A stretch of 64,000 nucleotides of DNA from GCA-2722315 sp032251355 (GCA_032251355.1 JAVVDV010000008.1:1-64000); one strand, 5' to 3'. Positions 26,534 to 37,430 are shown, counted from the stretch's first letter. Notes: generated by a model not told the origin, from the letters alone. Translations and numbers: made by a program.

Positions 26534-27652
26534 CTACAGCGCCAGCAGATCGCGGATCTCGGCAGCGCGTGCGTGGCCGTCGCGATAGCCCAGCGCGATG
26601 AGTTCCTGACAGAAGTCGGCCTCGAATAGCAGGTAACTCGGCAGCCGCCCGGGCCCCCATGCGCCGACCCCGCGCAGCAGCGTCCGGACACTGGGCGGGA
26701 TGCGGTGCAGGTGTCGATTGGCAATCTCGCGCAGATCTTCGCTGGGCTGAATCAACAGCGCTTCGACCGGCCGCAGGCCGACGGTTTCAGGTGCCTTGTC
26801 GGGCAGATGCTCAAGTGTGCGGTTGATGCGCTGCAGCCGGGCCAGGTCGTTGGTCAGGTAATCCATGAAGATCACGTCGAGCAGGTAGCCGCCGATTTCA
26901 CCCAGGCCGGGGTAACGGCCGATGCGTTCGGGTTCGGGATCCTGCAGTTCGTCGCGCGTGCCGATGATCAGCAGCCGGTCGGCACCCATCCGGATCGGCG
27001 GGCTCAGCGGCGTGGTATGGCGCATGCCGCCGTCACCGAAGTATTCGTTGCCGATGCACTGGGCCGGAAACAACAACGGCAGCGCGGCACTGGCCAACAG
27101 GTGACGCGCGTCGATGCGGGTTCGAACGCCGGCGCGTCGATACTGCGCCCACGGCTGGATGGATTCGCGCGCCTGGAAGAAAGTGACCGCGCGCGAGGTT
27201 GCGTAGCCCGATGCGGTGACCAGCAGTGCGTCGAGTCGACCCGAGTCGATCGCGCGCTGAATGCCGTCGGTATCGAGTTCGCGTTCGAGCAGTTGCGCCA
27301 GCGGGCTGTTGTCGAGCAGCGACTTCGGGTTGGCGATACCCAGCCCGCCCAGAGTCATCGAGGCCAGCCAGTGCAGGCCGGTGGTGAGGTTGTGCAGCCA
27401 GCCGGTGCGGTAGATGTGGTGACAGTGGAAGCTGCCCCAGAATTGCGCCAGGCGCTCCGCCCCGTAGCCGAAATCCTCGGCATGACTGGCCATGACCGCG
27501 GCGTTGATTGCACCGGCCGAAGTCCCTGCAATGATCGGGAACGGGCTGGCCGCTGCCGGCAATTGTTCAGCGACGGCCTTCAGCACACCGGCCTGGTAGG
27601 CGCCCCGTGCGCCACCGCCGGGTAGCATCAGGGCAGGTCGAATTGCGGTCAT
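26534..27652 (-). CDS. Patatin-like phospholipase (RssA-type)
   Basis: This 372-residue protein starts at the ATG read from 27652, just before the oxyanion motif LPGGGARGAYQAG (residues 10-22). The nucleophile is S45 in GTSAG, and the catalytic aspartate is in the FGDGGM motif, completing the Ser-Asp dyad. The C-terminal 150 residues are a cap-like helical region seen in bacterial patatin-like proteins. There is no signal peptide, so it is cytoplasmic or membrane-associated, probably a lysophospholipase or acyl hydrolase. A further in-frame upstream ATG would add about 30 residues without family resemblance and was rejected. It converges on the DUF962 gene. Confidence 0.87.
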   Translation of the reverse strand: MTAIRPALMLPGGGARGAYQAGVLKAVAEQLPAAASPFPIIAGTSAGAINAAVMASHAEDFGYGAERLAQFWGSFHCHHIYRTGWLHNLTTGLHWLASMTLGGLGIANPKSLLDNSPLAQLLERELDTDGIQRAIDSGRLDALLVTASGYATSRAVTFFQARESIQPWAQYRRAGVRTRIDARHLLASAALPLLFPAQCIGNEYFGDGGMRHTTPLSPPIRMGADRLLIIGTRDELQDPEPERIGRYPGLGEIGGYLLDVIFMDYLTNDLARLQRINRTLEHLPDKAPETVGLRPVEALLIQPSEDLREIANRHLHRIPPSVRTLLRGVGAWGPGRLPSYLLFEADFCQELIALGYRDGHARAAEIRDLLAL

Positions 27653-27780
27653 CACGAAGGCCTCGGCTGAATCCAGGGTCCATCCAGCGGGACCGGTAGC
27701 GAGCGGGTTGTCATTCGCCCTCCTGATCCGCGCGGTCGATCCGCACAATTGCGAATCGGCTCACGATACCTGTGGACGCC

Positions 27781-28341
27781 TTATGGATTCTCGCTCAACA
27801 CCATGGCATCGAAGCCGGCGTCCTGCAGCCGACGGCGGGCCTGGTCGGCCTCGCGGGCGTTGGCAAAGGGGCCGAGCCGGACGCGGTGCCAGCTTGCGCC
27901 GTCGACCGAGACGCTCTGGACGCGCGCGACCTGGCCGATCATGGCCAGGCGCGCCTTGAGTGCCTCGGCGTCGCCGGCATTGCGGAACGAGCCGGCCTGG
28001 ATCAGGTACGGGCCGCGCCCGGGGCTGGCTGCCGGTTCATCCGCGCCGGCATCGTCGCGCGCGCGCTGCTCGATCTCGCGGTCGGGGACCACTACTTCGA
28101 TTTCCGGCAGGACGGTGAAGAAGTCGAAGCGCTGGTCGCTGGCCGATGGCTCGGGCGCGTCGATGATCGGTGGTTCATCGCGCCCGCTGGGCACGCTCCG
28201 GATCGAGGAATCGGCGCCGGGCAGATAGCCGCCCAGCCAGGCAAGCCCGGCCAGGCCGAGGCCGAACACGGCGCCGGCGATGAAGGCGCCGATCCGTCCG
28301 CCCGCACTCGAACTGCTGCGTCGTGCCTGCCGTCGTGCCAC
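27781..28341 (-). CDS. SPOR-domain inner-membrane protein (FtsN-like position after argS)
   Basis: This 186-residue protein starts adjacent to the argS stop. A basic cytoplasmic N-terminus (MARRQARRSS) is followed by one membrane helix (IGAFIAGAVFGLGLAGLAWL). A variable periplasmic linker leads to a C-terminal SPOR domain (about 110-186) with GPYLIQAGSFRNAGDAEALK and WHRVRLGPFANAREAD, the classic repeat that binds denuded septal peptidoglycan. An SPOR gene directly after argS is a common arrangement, where it is often annotated ftsN. The protein is shorter than E. coli FtsN, so the gene name is left open. Confidence 0.85.
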   Translation of the reverse strand: MARRQARRSSSSAGGRIGAFIAGAVFGLGLAGLAWLGGYLPGADSSIRSVPSGRDEPPIIDAPEPSASDQRFDFFTVLPEIEVVVPDREIEQRARDDAGADEPAASPGRGPYLIQAGSFRNAGDAEALKARLAMIGQVARVQSVSVDGASWHRVRLGPFANAREADQARRRLQDAGFDAMVLSENP

Positions 28342-30104
28342 TACATCTGCTCCGGTGCGCCGACGCCGATCAGCTCCAGACCGCCGGCAATCACGTGCCG
28401 TACCGCCGAGATCAGGTTCAGGCGCGCGTTGCGCAGATCGTCGTCTTCGTCGACCAGAATCGCGGTGGCGTTGTAGTAGGCGTGAAAGCGTCCGGCGAGG
28501 TCGTGCAGGAAATGCGCGAGGTCGTGCGGCGCGCGGCGCCGGGCGGCGTTCTCGATCACTTCCGGCCAGCGACCCATGGCTTTCATCAAGTCACGTTCGC
28601 CGGGCTGGTCCAGGCTCTTGAGTGCGGCATCGCCGATCGCCGGGTTGTACTTCATCCCGCGCCCGTCGAGTTGGCGGAAGATCGAGTGAATGCGCGCGTG
28701 GGCATACTGGATGTAGAACACCGGGTTGTCGTTCGCACGCGCGGTCGCCAGATCGAGGTCGAAATCCAGGTGCTGGTCGTGCGAGCGCATCACATAGAAG
28801 TAACGGGCGGCATCGTTGCCGACTTCTTCGCGCAGCTCGCGCAGGGTGGTGAAATCGCCCGAGCGCGTCGACATCTGGATCTTTTCGCCGCCGCGGTAGA
28901 GCACGGCGAACTGGACCAGCGGAAATTCCAGCCGCTCGGGATCCTCGCCCAGACCGCGCGCGGCCGCCTTGAGCCGGGGCACGTAGCCGTGGTGGTCGGC
29001 GCCGAATACATAGATCAGGGATCCGGAGCAGCGCTCGAGCTTGTCGAGCAGATAGGCGATGTCGGAGGCGAAGTAAGTGGTGCGCCCGTTTTCGCGCACC
29101 ACGACCCGGTCCTTGTCATCCCCAAGCTCCGAGGACCGGAACCAGGTCGCGCCATCCTTCTCGAACAGCCAGCCGCCGTCGGCCAGCCGCTTCAGTGCGC
29201 GCTGCAGCGCGCCGGATTCGTCCAGTTCGCGCTCGGAGAACCAGCGGTCGAAGCGTACGCCGAAGCCTTCGAGATCGTCGCGGATGTCGTCGAGCATCGC
29301 GGCCAGTGCGATATCGAAACACGAGCGGTAGCCGTCTTCACCAATCAACTCGCGCGCCCTCGAAATCAGCGCGTCGATGTGGGTCTCGCGGTCGCCACCT
29401 TCATCCTCGTCGGCGGCCAGTCCCTCGGCCACCACCTGCCAGGGGTGACGCAGCGCATCGCCGTGGCGGCTGCGCACGGTGCGAGCGATGTCAAAGATGT
29501 AGTCGCCGCGGTAGCCGTTGGCGGGGAAGCGCGGCTTCTCGCCGCACAGTTCCAGGTAGCGCACCCATACCGAAGTGGCGAGGATGTCCATCTGGCGACC
29601 GTGATCGTTAACGTAGTACTCGCGTGTGACGGTGTGACCGGCGGCGGCCAGGATCGCGCTCAGCGATGCGCCGAAGGCGGCCCCGCGGCCGTGGCCGACA
29701 TGCAGCGGGCCGGTTGGGTTGGCGCTGACGTACTCGGCCAGGATTTCCTCGCGCTCACCGGTCTGCCGGTGGCCGTAGCGATTGCCGGCGGCGAGCGCCT
29801 CGCGCACGATCGAGCGCAGGTGGTGGTCGCTGGCATGGAAGTTCAGGAAGCCCGGCCCGGCAATCTCGACCTGCGCGACGCGCTTGGAGGCCGGCAAGCG
29901 GTCACGGATCATGCCGGCGATCTCGCGCGGCGGCTTGCCGGCGGTGCGCGCCAGCAGCATCGCGACGTTGCAGGCGTAGTCGCCATGATTGGCATCGCGC
30001 GGTGGGTCGACCGAGAATGCGGGGTCGTCGCCGCGCGGGAGCTGGCCATCGCGCTTGAGATAGCCCAGCGCCTGATGCACGAGTTCTTCGATATGGGCAC
30101 GCAT
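28341..30104 (-). CDS. argS: Arginyl-tRNA synthetase
   Basis: This 587-residue class I synthetase has the ATG read from 30104 (MRAHIEELVHQAL). The HIGH-type motif appears as LHVGHGRGAAFG after NPTGP. The KMSKS-like loop is replaced by KIQMSTRSGDF, as is usual for bacterial ArgRS. A DALR-type anticodon-binding domain forms the C-terminus (YIQYAHARIHSIFR, then a helical tail). It charges tRNA-Arg in the cytoplasm. It shares its last base with the SPOR gene start, so the two form an operon. Confidence 0.97.
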   Translation of the reverse strand: MRAHIEELVHQALGYLKRDGQLPRGDDPAFSVDPPRDANHGDYACNVAMLLARTAGKPPREIAGMIRDRLPASKRVAQVEIAGPGFLNFHASDHHLRSIVREALAAGNRYGHRQTGEREEILAEYVSANPTGPLHVGHGRGAAFGASLSAILAAAGHTVTREYYVNDHGRQMDILATSVWVRYLELCGEKPRFPANGYRGDYIFDIARTVRSRHGDALRHPWQVVAEGLAADEDEGGDRETHIDALISRARELIGEDGYRSCFDIALAAMLDDIRDDLEGFGVRFDRWFSERELDESGALQRALKRLADGGWLFEKDGATWFRSSELGDDKDRVVVRENGRTTYFASDIAYLLDKLERCSGSLIYVFGADHHGYVPRLKAAARGLGEDPERLEFPLVQFAVLYRGGEKIQMSTRSGDFTTLRELREEVGNDAARYFYVMRSHDQHLDFDLDLATARANDNPVFYIQYAHARIHSIFRQLDGRGMKYNPAIGDAALKSLDQPGERDLMKAMGRWPEVIENAARRRAPHDLAHFLHDLAGRFHAYYNATAILVDEDDDLRNARLNLISAVRHVIAGGLELIGVGAPEQM

Positions 30105-30374
30105 GAAAGGAATGGTTCCGGCGCCACGCGGGGCGCGCAACGCGTCTGTCGGGAAGTCCGCTATTGTAATGACCGGGGTTCGGCGCGAGGGGCCGGCGTG
30201 TTGTCCACAACAGCTGTGGACAACCGTGTGGGCAAGTCGCCGAAGTCGGCGCGCCCGGCCGATGCCGGGTGCCGTCGTCCAGAATGGTCAAATTTTGAAC
30301 ATCGCGATAAAAATCATATTGGACAGTTATTTACATTCCCCTGTTGATGTTGCTTGACGGCAGCTTCGTTCAAG

Positions 30375-30404
30375 TTGACTGTTTTGTTGCGGGGCGGTGA
30401 CAAT
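30375..30404 (+). promoter_or_regulatory. Candidate promoter in the argS / carbonic anhydrase divergent gap
   Basis: TTGACT (30375-30380) and GACAAT (30399-30404) have an 18-bp spacer. The 347-bp gap (30105-30451) is AT-rich around 30290-30360 and must hold promoters for both directions; nothing else was recognised in it. Confidence 0.35.
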
Positions 30405-30451
30405 GTGCATAACCTCGAAGTCGGCGCTTGCCGGGAGTTGTGAAAGTGCGA

Positions 30452-30988
30452 ATGCAGTCAATGATCAGAAGTCACGGGGGTCACCGACCCGAGTTGGGTT
30501 CCGGGGTCTGGATCGATCCGGCCGCCAGCGTGATCGGGCGCGTGCGGCTGGGCGACGATGTATCGATCTGGCCCGGCACGGTGTTGCGTGGCGATGTCAA
30601 CACCATCGAGGTCGGAGCGCGTACCAACATCCAGGACAACACCGTGTGTCACGTGACCCACGACGGTCCGTACAGTCCAGGCGGGTTTCCGTTGGTCATT
30701 GGCGCTGATGTGACCGTCGGCCATGGCGCGGTGCTGCACGCCTGCACGGTCGGGGATCGCTGCCTGGTCGGTATGGCGTCGCTGGTGCTCGACGGCGCGG
30801 TGCTGGAACCGGATGTGATGCTGGCCGCCGGCAGTCTGGTCAGCCCGGGCAAGCGCCTCGAGGCCGGTTGGCTGTACCGCGGCCGACCGGCGCAGCCGGC
30901 GCGTCGCCTGAGCGACGAAGAGCTGGAAATGCTTCGATATTCAGCCGCGCATTATGTGCGGCTCAAGGACGAATATCTCCGCGCATGA
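30452..30988 (+). CDS. Gamma-carbonic-anhydrase-like hexapeptide-repeat protein (YrdA/PaaY type)
   Basis: This protein of about 178 residues has a left-handed beta-helix built of hexapeptide repeats (SVIGRVRLGDDVSIWPGTVLRGD, IEVGARTNIQDNTVCHVTH, LVIGADVTVGHGAVLHACTVGD). The metal-binding histidines of the gamma class are visible in CHVTH and VGHGAVLH. The C-terminal helix (LSDEELEMLRYSAAHYVRL) is typical of the YrdA subfamily. The ATG at 30452 is used; a GTG at 30446 has a better-spaced GGGAG (30433-30437) and could be the real start. It lies just upstream of a tRNA cluster. Activity as a carbonic anhydrase is not certain for this subfamily. Confidence 0.88.
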   Translation: MQSMIRSHGGHRPELGSGVWIDPAASVIGRVRLGDDVSIWPGTVLRGDVNTIEVGARTNIQDNTVCHVTHDGPYSPGGFPLVIGADVTVGHGAVLHACTVGDRCLVGMASLVLDGAVLEPDVMLAAGSLVSPGKRLEAGWLYRGRPAQPARRLSDEELEMLRYSAAHYVRLKDEYLRA

Positions 30989-31030
30989 CGCGGCTGCGTC
31001 GGCAAGCCGAAATTCGCTGTGGCAGCGTGC

Positions 31031-31059
31031 TTGACTGGGGCGGAAACTGCGGCGATAAT
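31031..31059 (+). promoter_or_regulatory. Strong sigma-70 promoter of the tRNA cluster
   Basis: TTGACT (31031-31036), 17 bp, then GATAAT (31054-31059): 5/6 matches in each hexamer. It ends 11 bp before the first tRNA, as expected for a stable-RNA promoter. Confidence 0.8.
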
Positions 31060-31070
31060 GGCAGGCTTGC

Positions 31071-31147
31071 CGGGGCGTAGCGCAGCCTGGTAGCGCAACT
31101 GCTTTGGGAGCAGTAGGTCGCAGGTTCGAATCCTGCCGCCCCGACCA
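31071..31147 (+). tRNA. tRNA-Pro (TGG)
   Basis: This 77-nt cloverleaf with encoded CCA has the acceptor stem CGGGGCG/CGCCCCG, anticodon loop TTTGGGA (anticodon TGG) and T-loop GGTTCGAATCC. It is first of four tRNAs. Confidence 0.95.
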
Positions 31148-31167
31148 GTCTGCAGCTCGGCGTCGAT

Positions 31168-31244
31168 GCGCCTGTAGCTCAACCGGATAGAGCATCGGCC
31201 TTCTAAGCCGAGGGTTGCAGGTTCGAGTCCTGCCAGGCGCGCCA
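31168..31244 (+). tRNA. tRNA-Arg (TCT)
   Basis: This 77-nt cloverleaf with encoded CCA has the acceptor stem GCGCCTG/CAGGCGC, anticodon loop CTTCTAA (anticodon TCT) and T-arm GGTTCGAGTCC. Confidence 0.95.
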
Positions 31245-31278
31245 CACCGCCGGCGGAACGGGACAGCGAGGTTAAAAT

Positions 31279-31354
31279 GGTGGGCGTAGCTCAGGGGTAG
31301 AGCACTGGATTGTGGCTCCAGCGGTCGTGGGTTCAAATCCCATCGTCCACCCCA
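31279..31354 (+). tRNA. tRNA-His (GTG)
   Basis: This 76-nt cloverleaf includes the histidine-specific extra G at position -1 (31279) paired with C73. The acceptor stem is GTGGGCG/CGTCCAC, the anticodon loop TTGTGGC (anticodon GTG), and CCA is encoded. Confidence 0.95.
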
Positions 31355-31468
31355 TTTTATTGACCCCGCAATCAATTTGATTGCCGGGTTTAGGCAAGCC
31401 GGTTCGCCGAAAGAGCGTTCCGGCAAGTTGGCCGGTACAATCCGGTCGCGCATGAACAATTAGGTTCA

Positions 31469-31544
31469 GGGCCGTTAGCTCAATTGGTAGAGCAGTGGAC
31501 TCTTAATCCATTGGTTGTAGGTTCAAGTCCTACACGGCCCACCA
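31469..31544 (+). tRNA. tRNA-Lys (CTT)
   Basis: This 76-nt cloverleaf with encoded CCA has the acceptor stem GGGCCGT/ACGGCCC and anticodon loop CTCTTAA (anticodon CTT, the less common lysine isoacceptor). It is last of the cluster and lies 70 bp before tig. Confidence 0.94.
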
Positions 31545-31614
31545 ATTCCAGCACACTCTGCCGGCCGCGGCACGCGAACGGCATTCATTGACGAGCAGAC
31601 CAGACAGGGTTCCC

Positions 31615-32898
31615 ATGCAGGTATCGACGGAAAAAACCGGTGACCTCGCGCGCCGGCTGACGGTGGAAGTGGCGGTCGAGGACATTGACCGCCAGATCAA
31701 TCAACGCTTGGGCGAGCTGCGCGGCAAGGTTCGGCTCAAGGGATTTCGCCCCGGCAAGGTGCCGATGAACGTCGTGCGCCAGCGCTACGGGGCGCAGGTG
31801 CGCGAGGAAGTCCAGGCCGAGACCATGCAAAGCGCGCTCCAGGATGCAATCCGGGAACAGTCACTGCGCGTGGCAGGGATCTCCAGCCTGGCTCCCGACG
31901 GTGAGTCGGATGAGGGCGGTTTTCGTTTTATCGCCGATGTCGAGGTCTATCCGGAGCTCGATGATCTGGACGTCTCGGCGATCGAGATCGAGCGCCCGGC
32001 CGTGACCATCGCCGAGCAGGACGTCGACGATATGATCCAGACCCTGCGCGAGCAGCGTCGCAGCTTTACGGCTGTAGAGCGCCCGGCAGCGGACGGTGAC
32101 CGGGTCAAGATCGACTACCACGTCGAGGCCGACGGTCTGCGTGTGCCCGGTGAAGGCGAACGCAGCATTCAGCCGGTACTCGGCAGCGGTGCCTTGTTCG
32201 AGGCCTTTGAGCAGGTGGTCCTGGGGGTTTCGGCCGGTGAGGAGAAAACCGCCGAGATCGAATTTCCGGAAGACTTCCCCGAAGCTGCGCTGGCCGGCAG
32301 CACCGGCACCGTGCACCTGAAGGTCACCGCGGTCGAGGCCTCTGAAATGCCCGAGGTCGATGATGACTTCGCTGCATCGTTCGGCATCGAGGGTGGTGTC
32401 GAGCAGATGCGTGCCGATGTTCGCCGCAACCTCGAGCGCGAGATGCGCAGCGCGCGCATCAACCATCTCAAGCGCGCCGTCAGCGAAAAACTGGCCGAAC
32501 GCTTCGCAGACTTCACGCTGCCCGAAACGGCGGTGCGGCAGGAGATGCAGCAGATGGTCGGTCAGTTGCGGCAGCAGTACGGCCAGCAGATCAACCTGAC
32601 CGAAGAGCAGATCCGTCCCGGTGCCGAGCGGCGTGTGCGGTTGGGCTTCATCCTGGCCGAAATCGCGCGTGCCAACGATCTCGAGATCGATCCGGAACGC
32701 GTGCAGCAGCACATCGACGACATCGCCGATACCTACGAGAATCCGTCGGAGGTGGTCGAGGTCTATCGCGCCAATCCGCAGCTGATGGGGCAGGTGGAAA
32801 ACGCCGTGCTGGAAGAGCAGGTGATCGACTGGGTGCTCGCCAACGCGACCGTGACCGAGAGCGAATTCAGCTTCAAGCAACTGATGGAGACGGCATGA
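31615..32898 (+). CDS. tig: Trigger factor chaperone / peptidyl-prolyl isomerase
   Basis: The protein has 427 residues, with ATG at 31615 (MQVSTEKTGDLARRL). The N-terminal ribosome-binding domain carries the signature GFRPGKVPMNVV (the GFRxGxxP motif that docks on L23). The central FKBP-type PPIase domain spans about 150-245 (FEQVVLGVSAGEEK, VHLKVTAVE), and the rest is the helical substrate-cradle domain. It binds nascent chains at the exit tunnel. It is first gene of tig-clpP-clpX-lon and overlaps clpP by 4 nt. Confidence 0.96.
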   Translation: MQVSTEKTGDLARRLTVEVAVEDIDRQINQRLGELRGKVRLKGFRPGKVPMNVVRQRYGAQVREEVQAETMQSALQDAIREQSLRVAGISSLAPDGESDEGGFRFIADVEVYPELDDLDVSAIEIERPAVTIAEQDVDDMIQTLREQRRSFTAVERPAADGDRVKIDYHVEADGLRVPGEGERSIQPVLGSGALFEAFEQVVLGVSAGEEKTAEIEFPEDFPEAALAGSTGTVHLKVTAVEASEMPEVDDDFAASFGIEGGVEQMRADVRRNLEREMRSARINHLKRAVSEKLAERFADFTLPETAVRQEMQQMVGQLRQQYGQQINLTEEQIRPGAERRVRLGFILAEIARANDLEIDPERVQQHIDDIADTYENPSEVVEVYRANPQLMGQVENAVLEEQVIDWVLANATVTESEFSFKQLMETA

Positions 32899-33503
32899 AC
32901 GAACGCGCTCTGAACCTGGTGCCGATGGTCGTCGAGCAGTCCGCTCGCGGCGAGCGCGCCTACGACATCTACTCGCGCCTGCTCAAGGAGCGCGTGGTGT
33001 TCATCGTCGGGCCGATCGAGGACTATTCGGCCAACCTGATCGTCGCCCAGTTGCTGTATCTGGAAAGCGAGAACCCGGAAAAGGACATCAATGTCTACAT
33101 CAATTCGCCCGGCGGGTCGGTGACGGCCGGCATGGCGATCTACGACACCATGCAGTTCATTCAGCCGGATGTGTCGACCATGTGCGTCGGCCAGGCCGCG
33201 AGCATGGGCGCGCTGTTGCTGGCCGCCGGTGCGGCCGACAAGCGCTACGCGCTGCCGCATTCGCGCATCATGATCCACCAGCCGCTGGGCGGATTCCAGG
33301 GCCAGGCCTCGGACATCGACATCCACGCGCGCGAGATCCTGAAACTGAAGGATCAGCTCAATCGGATCCTGCAGTTTCATACCGGCCAGGATCTCGAGAC
33401 CATCGAGCACGACACTGATCGCGACAAGTTCATGGATTCGCTCGAGGCGCGCGATTACGGCTTGATCGACCATGTGCTGGAGCAGCGCAAGGGCGAGGAC
33501 TGA
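32895..33503 (+). CDS. clpP: ATP-dependent Clp protease proteolytic subunit
   Basis: The protein has 202 residues. The Ser-His-Asp triad is visible: S103 in GQAASMGA, H128 in IMIHQPLGG and an aspartate in the EHDTDRD stretch. The oxyanion strand INSPGGSV is at 70-76. The short N-terminal extension before LVPMVVEQS is probably a processed propeptide. It forms a double-heptamer barrel served by ClpX, which is encoded next. The start overlaps the tig stop by 4 nt, so the two are translationally coupled. Confidence 0.97.
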   Translation: MNERALNLVPMVVEQSARGERAYDIYSRLLKERVVFIVGPIEDYSANLIVAQLLYLESENPEKDINVYINSPGGSVTAGMAIYDTMQFIQPDVSTMCVGQAASMGALLLAAGAADKRYALPHSRIMIHQPLGGFQGQASDIDIHAREILKLKDQLNRILQFHTGQDLETIEHDTDRDKFMDSLEARDYGLIDHVLEQRKGED

Positions 33504-33600
33504 TCGTCTGGCGCGCGGGCAGGCACGGGTCGGACCGGTTGACGCCCCGGTCGGGGATTTGGGTTACCATTCGTGCCCGAGGCCGTGACACACTTTTGCA

Positions 33601-34857
<1,257 letters not shown>

Positions 34858-34896
34858 GCTCGAGGCCGAAATGTTCGCGCCCCGGCGCGTGATCGG

Positions 34897-34925
34897 CTTG
34901 AATGTCGATGCGCGCGATCCAATAT
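34897..34925 (+). promoter_or_regulatory. Candidate sigma-32 heat-shock promoter of lon
   Basis: CTTGAAT (34897-34903) matches the sigma-32 -35 element CTTGAAA, and TCCAATAT (34918-34925), after 14 bp, partly matches CCCCATNT. Its position about 80 bp upstream of lon, a known heat-shock gene, supports it. Confidence 0.4.
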
Positions 34926-35006
34926 CGCCTTGCACGCCGGGTGTTTTCCCTTCCCGATTTTCCGACTAGCGGGCCGCGCTGTTGCCGTGCCCAGGAAGAA
35001 ACTGAT

Positions 35007-37430
35007 ATGGCTCGTTCCATTACCCCCGATCGCGATCTGACCACAACCCGCCAGCCCACGCCGGTGCTGAGCCTGCGCGATGTGGTCGTTTATCCGCATA
35101 TGGTCATCCCGCTGTTCGTCGGTCGCGAGCGTTCGGTGCACGCGCTCGACGAGGCGATGAACGTCGACAAGCGCATCCTGCTGATCACGCAGAAAAGCCC
35201 CGAGGTCGAGGAACCGGCGCCGGCCGACCTGTTCGGTTACGGCACGCTGGCGACCATCCTGCAGATGCTGCGTCTGCCCGACGGCACCACCAAGGTGCTG
35301 GTCGAGGGCGTCGAGCGGGTCCGGGTGACCGGGCTGAAGACCGACGGCGAGTTCCTCGCCGGAACGTGGGAGGCGATCGAAACGCCGGCCGATGACGATA
35401 CCGAGGCGCTGGAAATCACGGCGCGCAGTATGCTCGGTCTGTTCGAGCAGTACGTCAAGCTCAGTCGCAAGATCCCGGTCGAGCTGCTGACCACGCTGTC
35501 GGGTATCCAGGACGCCAGCCGCCAGGCCGACACCATCGCCGCACACCTCGGAATCCGGATCGAGGACAAGCAGCAGATCCTCGAGATCGCTGATCTGCGC
35601 GAGCGCATGGAGCGCTTGATGGCGCTGATCGAGGGCGAGATCGATGTCCTCAAGCTCGAAAAGCGCATCCGCGGTCGGGTCAAGACCCAGATGGAGAAGT
35701 CGCAGCGCGAGTACTACCTCAACGAGCAGATGAAGGCGATCCAGAAGGAGTTGGGCGATCTCGACGAGTCCGGCACCGACATGGGTGACCTGGAAAAGAA
35801 GATCGACAAGGCGGGCATGCCCAAGGCCGCGCTGGACAAGGCCAAGAACGAGTTCAACAAGCTCAAGATGATGTCGCCGATGTCGGCCGAGGCGACCGTG
35901 GTGCGCAACTACCTGGACTGGATACTGTCGGTGCCGTGGAAGAAGCGCAGCAAGGTCCGGCACGACATTCCGGCCGCCGAGGATATCCTCGAGGCCGACC
36001 ACTACGGACTGGAGAAGGTCAAGGAACGCATCCTCGAATACCTCGCGGTGCAAAAGCGCGTGCGCAAGCTCAAGGGTCCGATCCTGTGCCTGGTCGGACC
36101 GCCCGGCGTCGGCAAGACTTCGCTGGGTCGCTCGATCGCACGTGCGACCGGGCGCGAATTCGTGCGCATGAGCCTGGGCGGTGTGCGCGACGAGGCCGAG
36201 ATCCGTGGTCATCGCCGCACCTACATCGGTTCCATGCCCGGCCGCGTGGTGCAGAACATGGCCAAGGTCGGTACCCGCAACCCGCTGTTCATGCTCGACG
36301 AGCTGGACAAGATGAGCATGGATTTTCGCGGCGATCCGTCCTCGGCCTTGCTCGAGGTGCTCGACCCGGAGCAGAACAACACCTTTTCCGACCACTACCT
36401 GGAAGTTGACTACGACCTTTCGGAAGTGATGTTTCTGGCGACTGCCAATTCGCTCAACATTCCGGCGCCGCTGCTCGACCGGATGGAAATCATCCGCATC
36501 CCCGGCTACACCGAGGACGAGAAGCTCAATATCGCGCGCAAATACCTGTTGCCGAAACAGATGGAGCAGCACGGCCTGAAGGCCGCCGAGCTCAGCCTCA
36601 GCGATACCGCGATCACCGACATCATTCGTTACTACACGCGCGAGGCCGGTGTGCGCAACGTTGAGCGCGAGTTGGCCAAGATCTGCCGCAAGGTGGTCAA
36701 GGAACTGAGCGTGAATGCGAAGCTCAAGTCGCGCCAGGTCACCACCCGCAATCTCGACAAGTACCTGGGCGTGCGCCGCTTCCGTTTCGGCCGTGCCGAG
36801 GAACGCGATGAAATCGGCCAGGTAACCGGGCTTGCCTGGACCGAGGTCGGCGGCGAGTTGCTGCAGATCGAAGCCAACGCCGTGCCCGGCAAGGGCAAGC
36901 TGTTGCAGACCGGCCAGCTCGGTGAGGTGATGCAGGAATCGGTGCAGGCCGCACTGTCCGTAGTGCGATCGCGCGCCGAGGCGTTGGGAATCGATCCGGA
37001 GTTCCACCAGAAGCGCGATCTCCACGTGCACGTGCCCGAGGGCGCCACGCCCAAGGATGGACCCAGTGCCGGTATTGCGATGGTGACCGCGCTGGTGTCG
37101 GTGCTGACCGGCGTGGCCGTGCGCGCGAATGTCGCGATGACCGGCGAGATCACGCTCAGAGGTCGCGTGCTGCCGATCGGCGGACTGAAGGAAAAATTGC
37201 TGGCGGCACTGCGCGGCGGCATTGAAATCGTATTGATTCCGAAGGAAAACGAGAAGGATCTGGTCGAGATTCCCGAGCGCATCAAGAAGGATCTGGACAT
37301 TCGGCCGGTCGAGTGGATCGATCAGGTGCTTGACATCGCGCTGGCCGAACCGATGGCCAGTGATCCGGCCGCCGCGACCGCCGCAACCCCGACCCGTGAG
37401 TCCGGCGACAAGCTTGGCCGCACCCATTGA
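35007..37430 (+). CDS. lon: ATP-dependent Lon protease
   Basis: This 807-residue protein has its ATG at 35007, after which the LonN domain starts (PVLSLRDVVVYPHMVIPLFV). A coiled helical region leads to the AAA+ module with Walker A GPPGVGKTSLG and Walker B PLFMLDELDK. The C-terminal protease domain has the catalytic serine in PKDGPSAGIAM and the lysine in GGLKEKLLA. It is a homo-hexameric quality-control protease. It is followed by hupB, a classic Lon neighbour. Confidence 0.97.
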   Translation: MARSITPDRDLTTTRQPTPVLSLRDVVVYPHMVIPLFVGRERSVHALDEAMNVDKRILLITQKSPEVEEPAPADLFGYGTLATILQMLRLPDGTTKVLVEGVERVRVTGLKTDGEFLAGTWEAIETPADDDTEALEITARSMLGLFEQYVKLSRKIPVELLTTLSGIQDASRQADTIAAHLGIRIEDKQQILEIADLRERMERLMALIEGEIDVLKLEKRIRGRVKTQMEKSQREYYLNEQMKAIQKELGDLDESGTDMGDLEKKIDKAGMPKAALDKAKNEFNKLKMMSPMSAEATVVRNYLDWILSVPWKKRSKVRHDIPAAEDILEADHYGLEKVKERILEYLAVQKRVRKLKGPILCLVGPPGVGKTSLGRSIARATGREFVRMSLGGVRDEAEIRGHRRTYIGSMPGRVVQNMAKVGTRNPLFMLDELDKMSMDFRGDPSSALLEVLDPEQNNTFSDHYLEVDYDLSEVMFLATANSLNIPAPLLDRMEIIRIPGYTEDEKLNIARKYLLPKQMEQHGLKAAELSLSDTAITDIIRYYTREAGVRNVERELAKICRKVVKELSVNAKLKSRQVTTRNLDKYLGVRRFRFGRAEERDEIGQVTGLAWTEVGGELLQIEANAVPGKGKLLQTGQLGEVMQESVQAALSVVRSRAEALGIDPEFHQKRDLHVHVPEGATPKDGPSAGIAMVTALVSVLTGVAVRANVAMTGEITLRGRVLPIGGLKEKLLAALRGGIEIVLIPKENEKDLVEIPERIKKDLDIRPVEWIDQVLDIALAEPMASDPAAATAATPTRESGDKLGRTH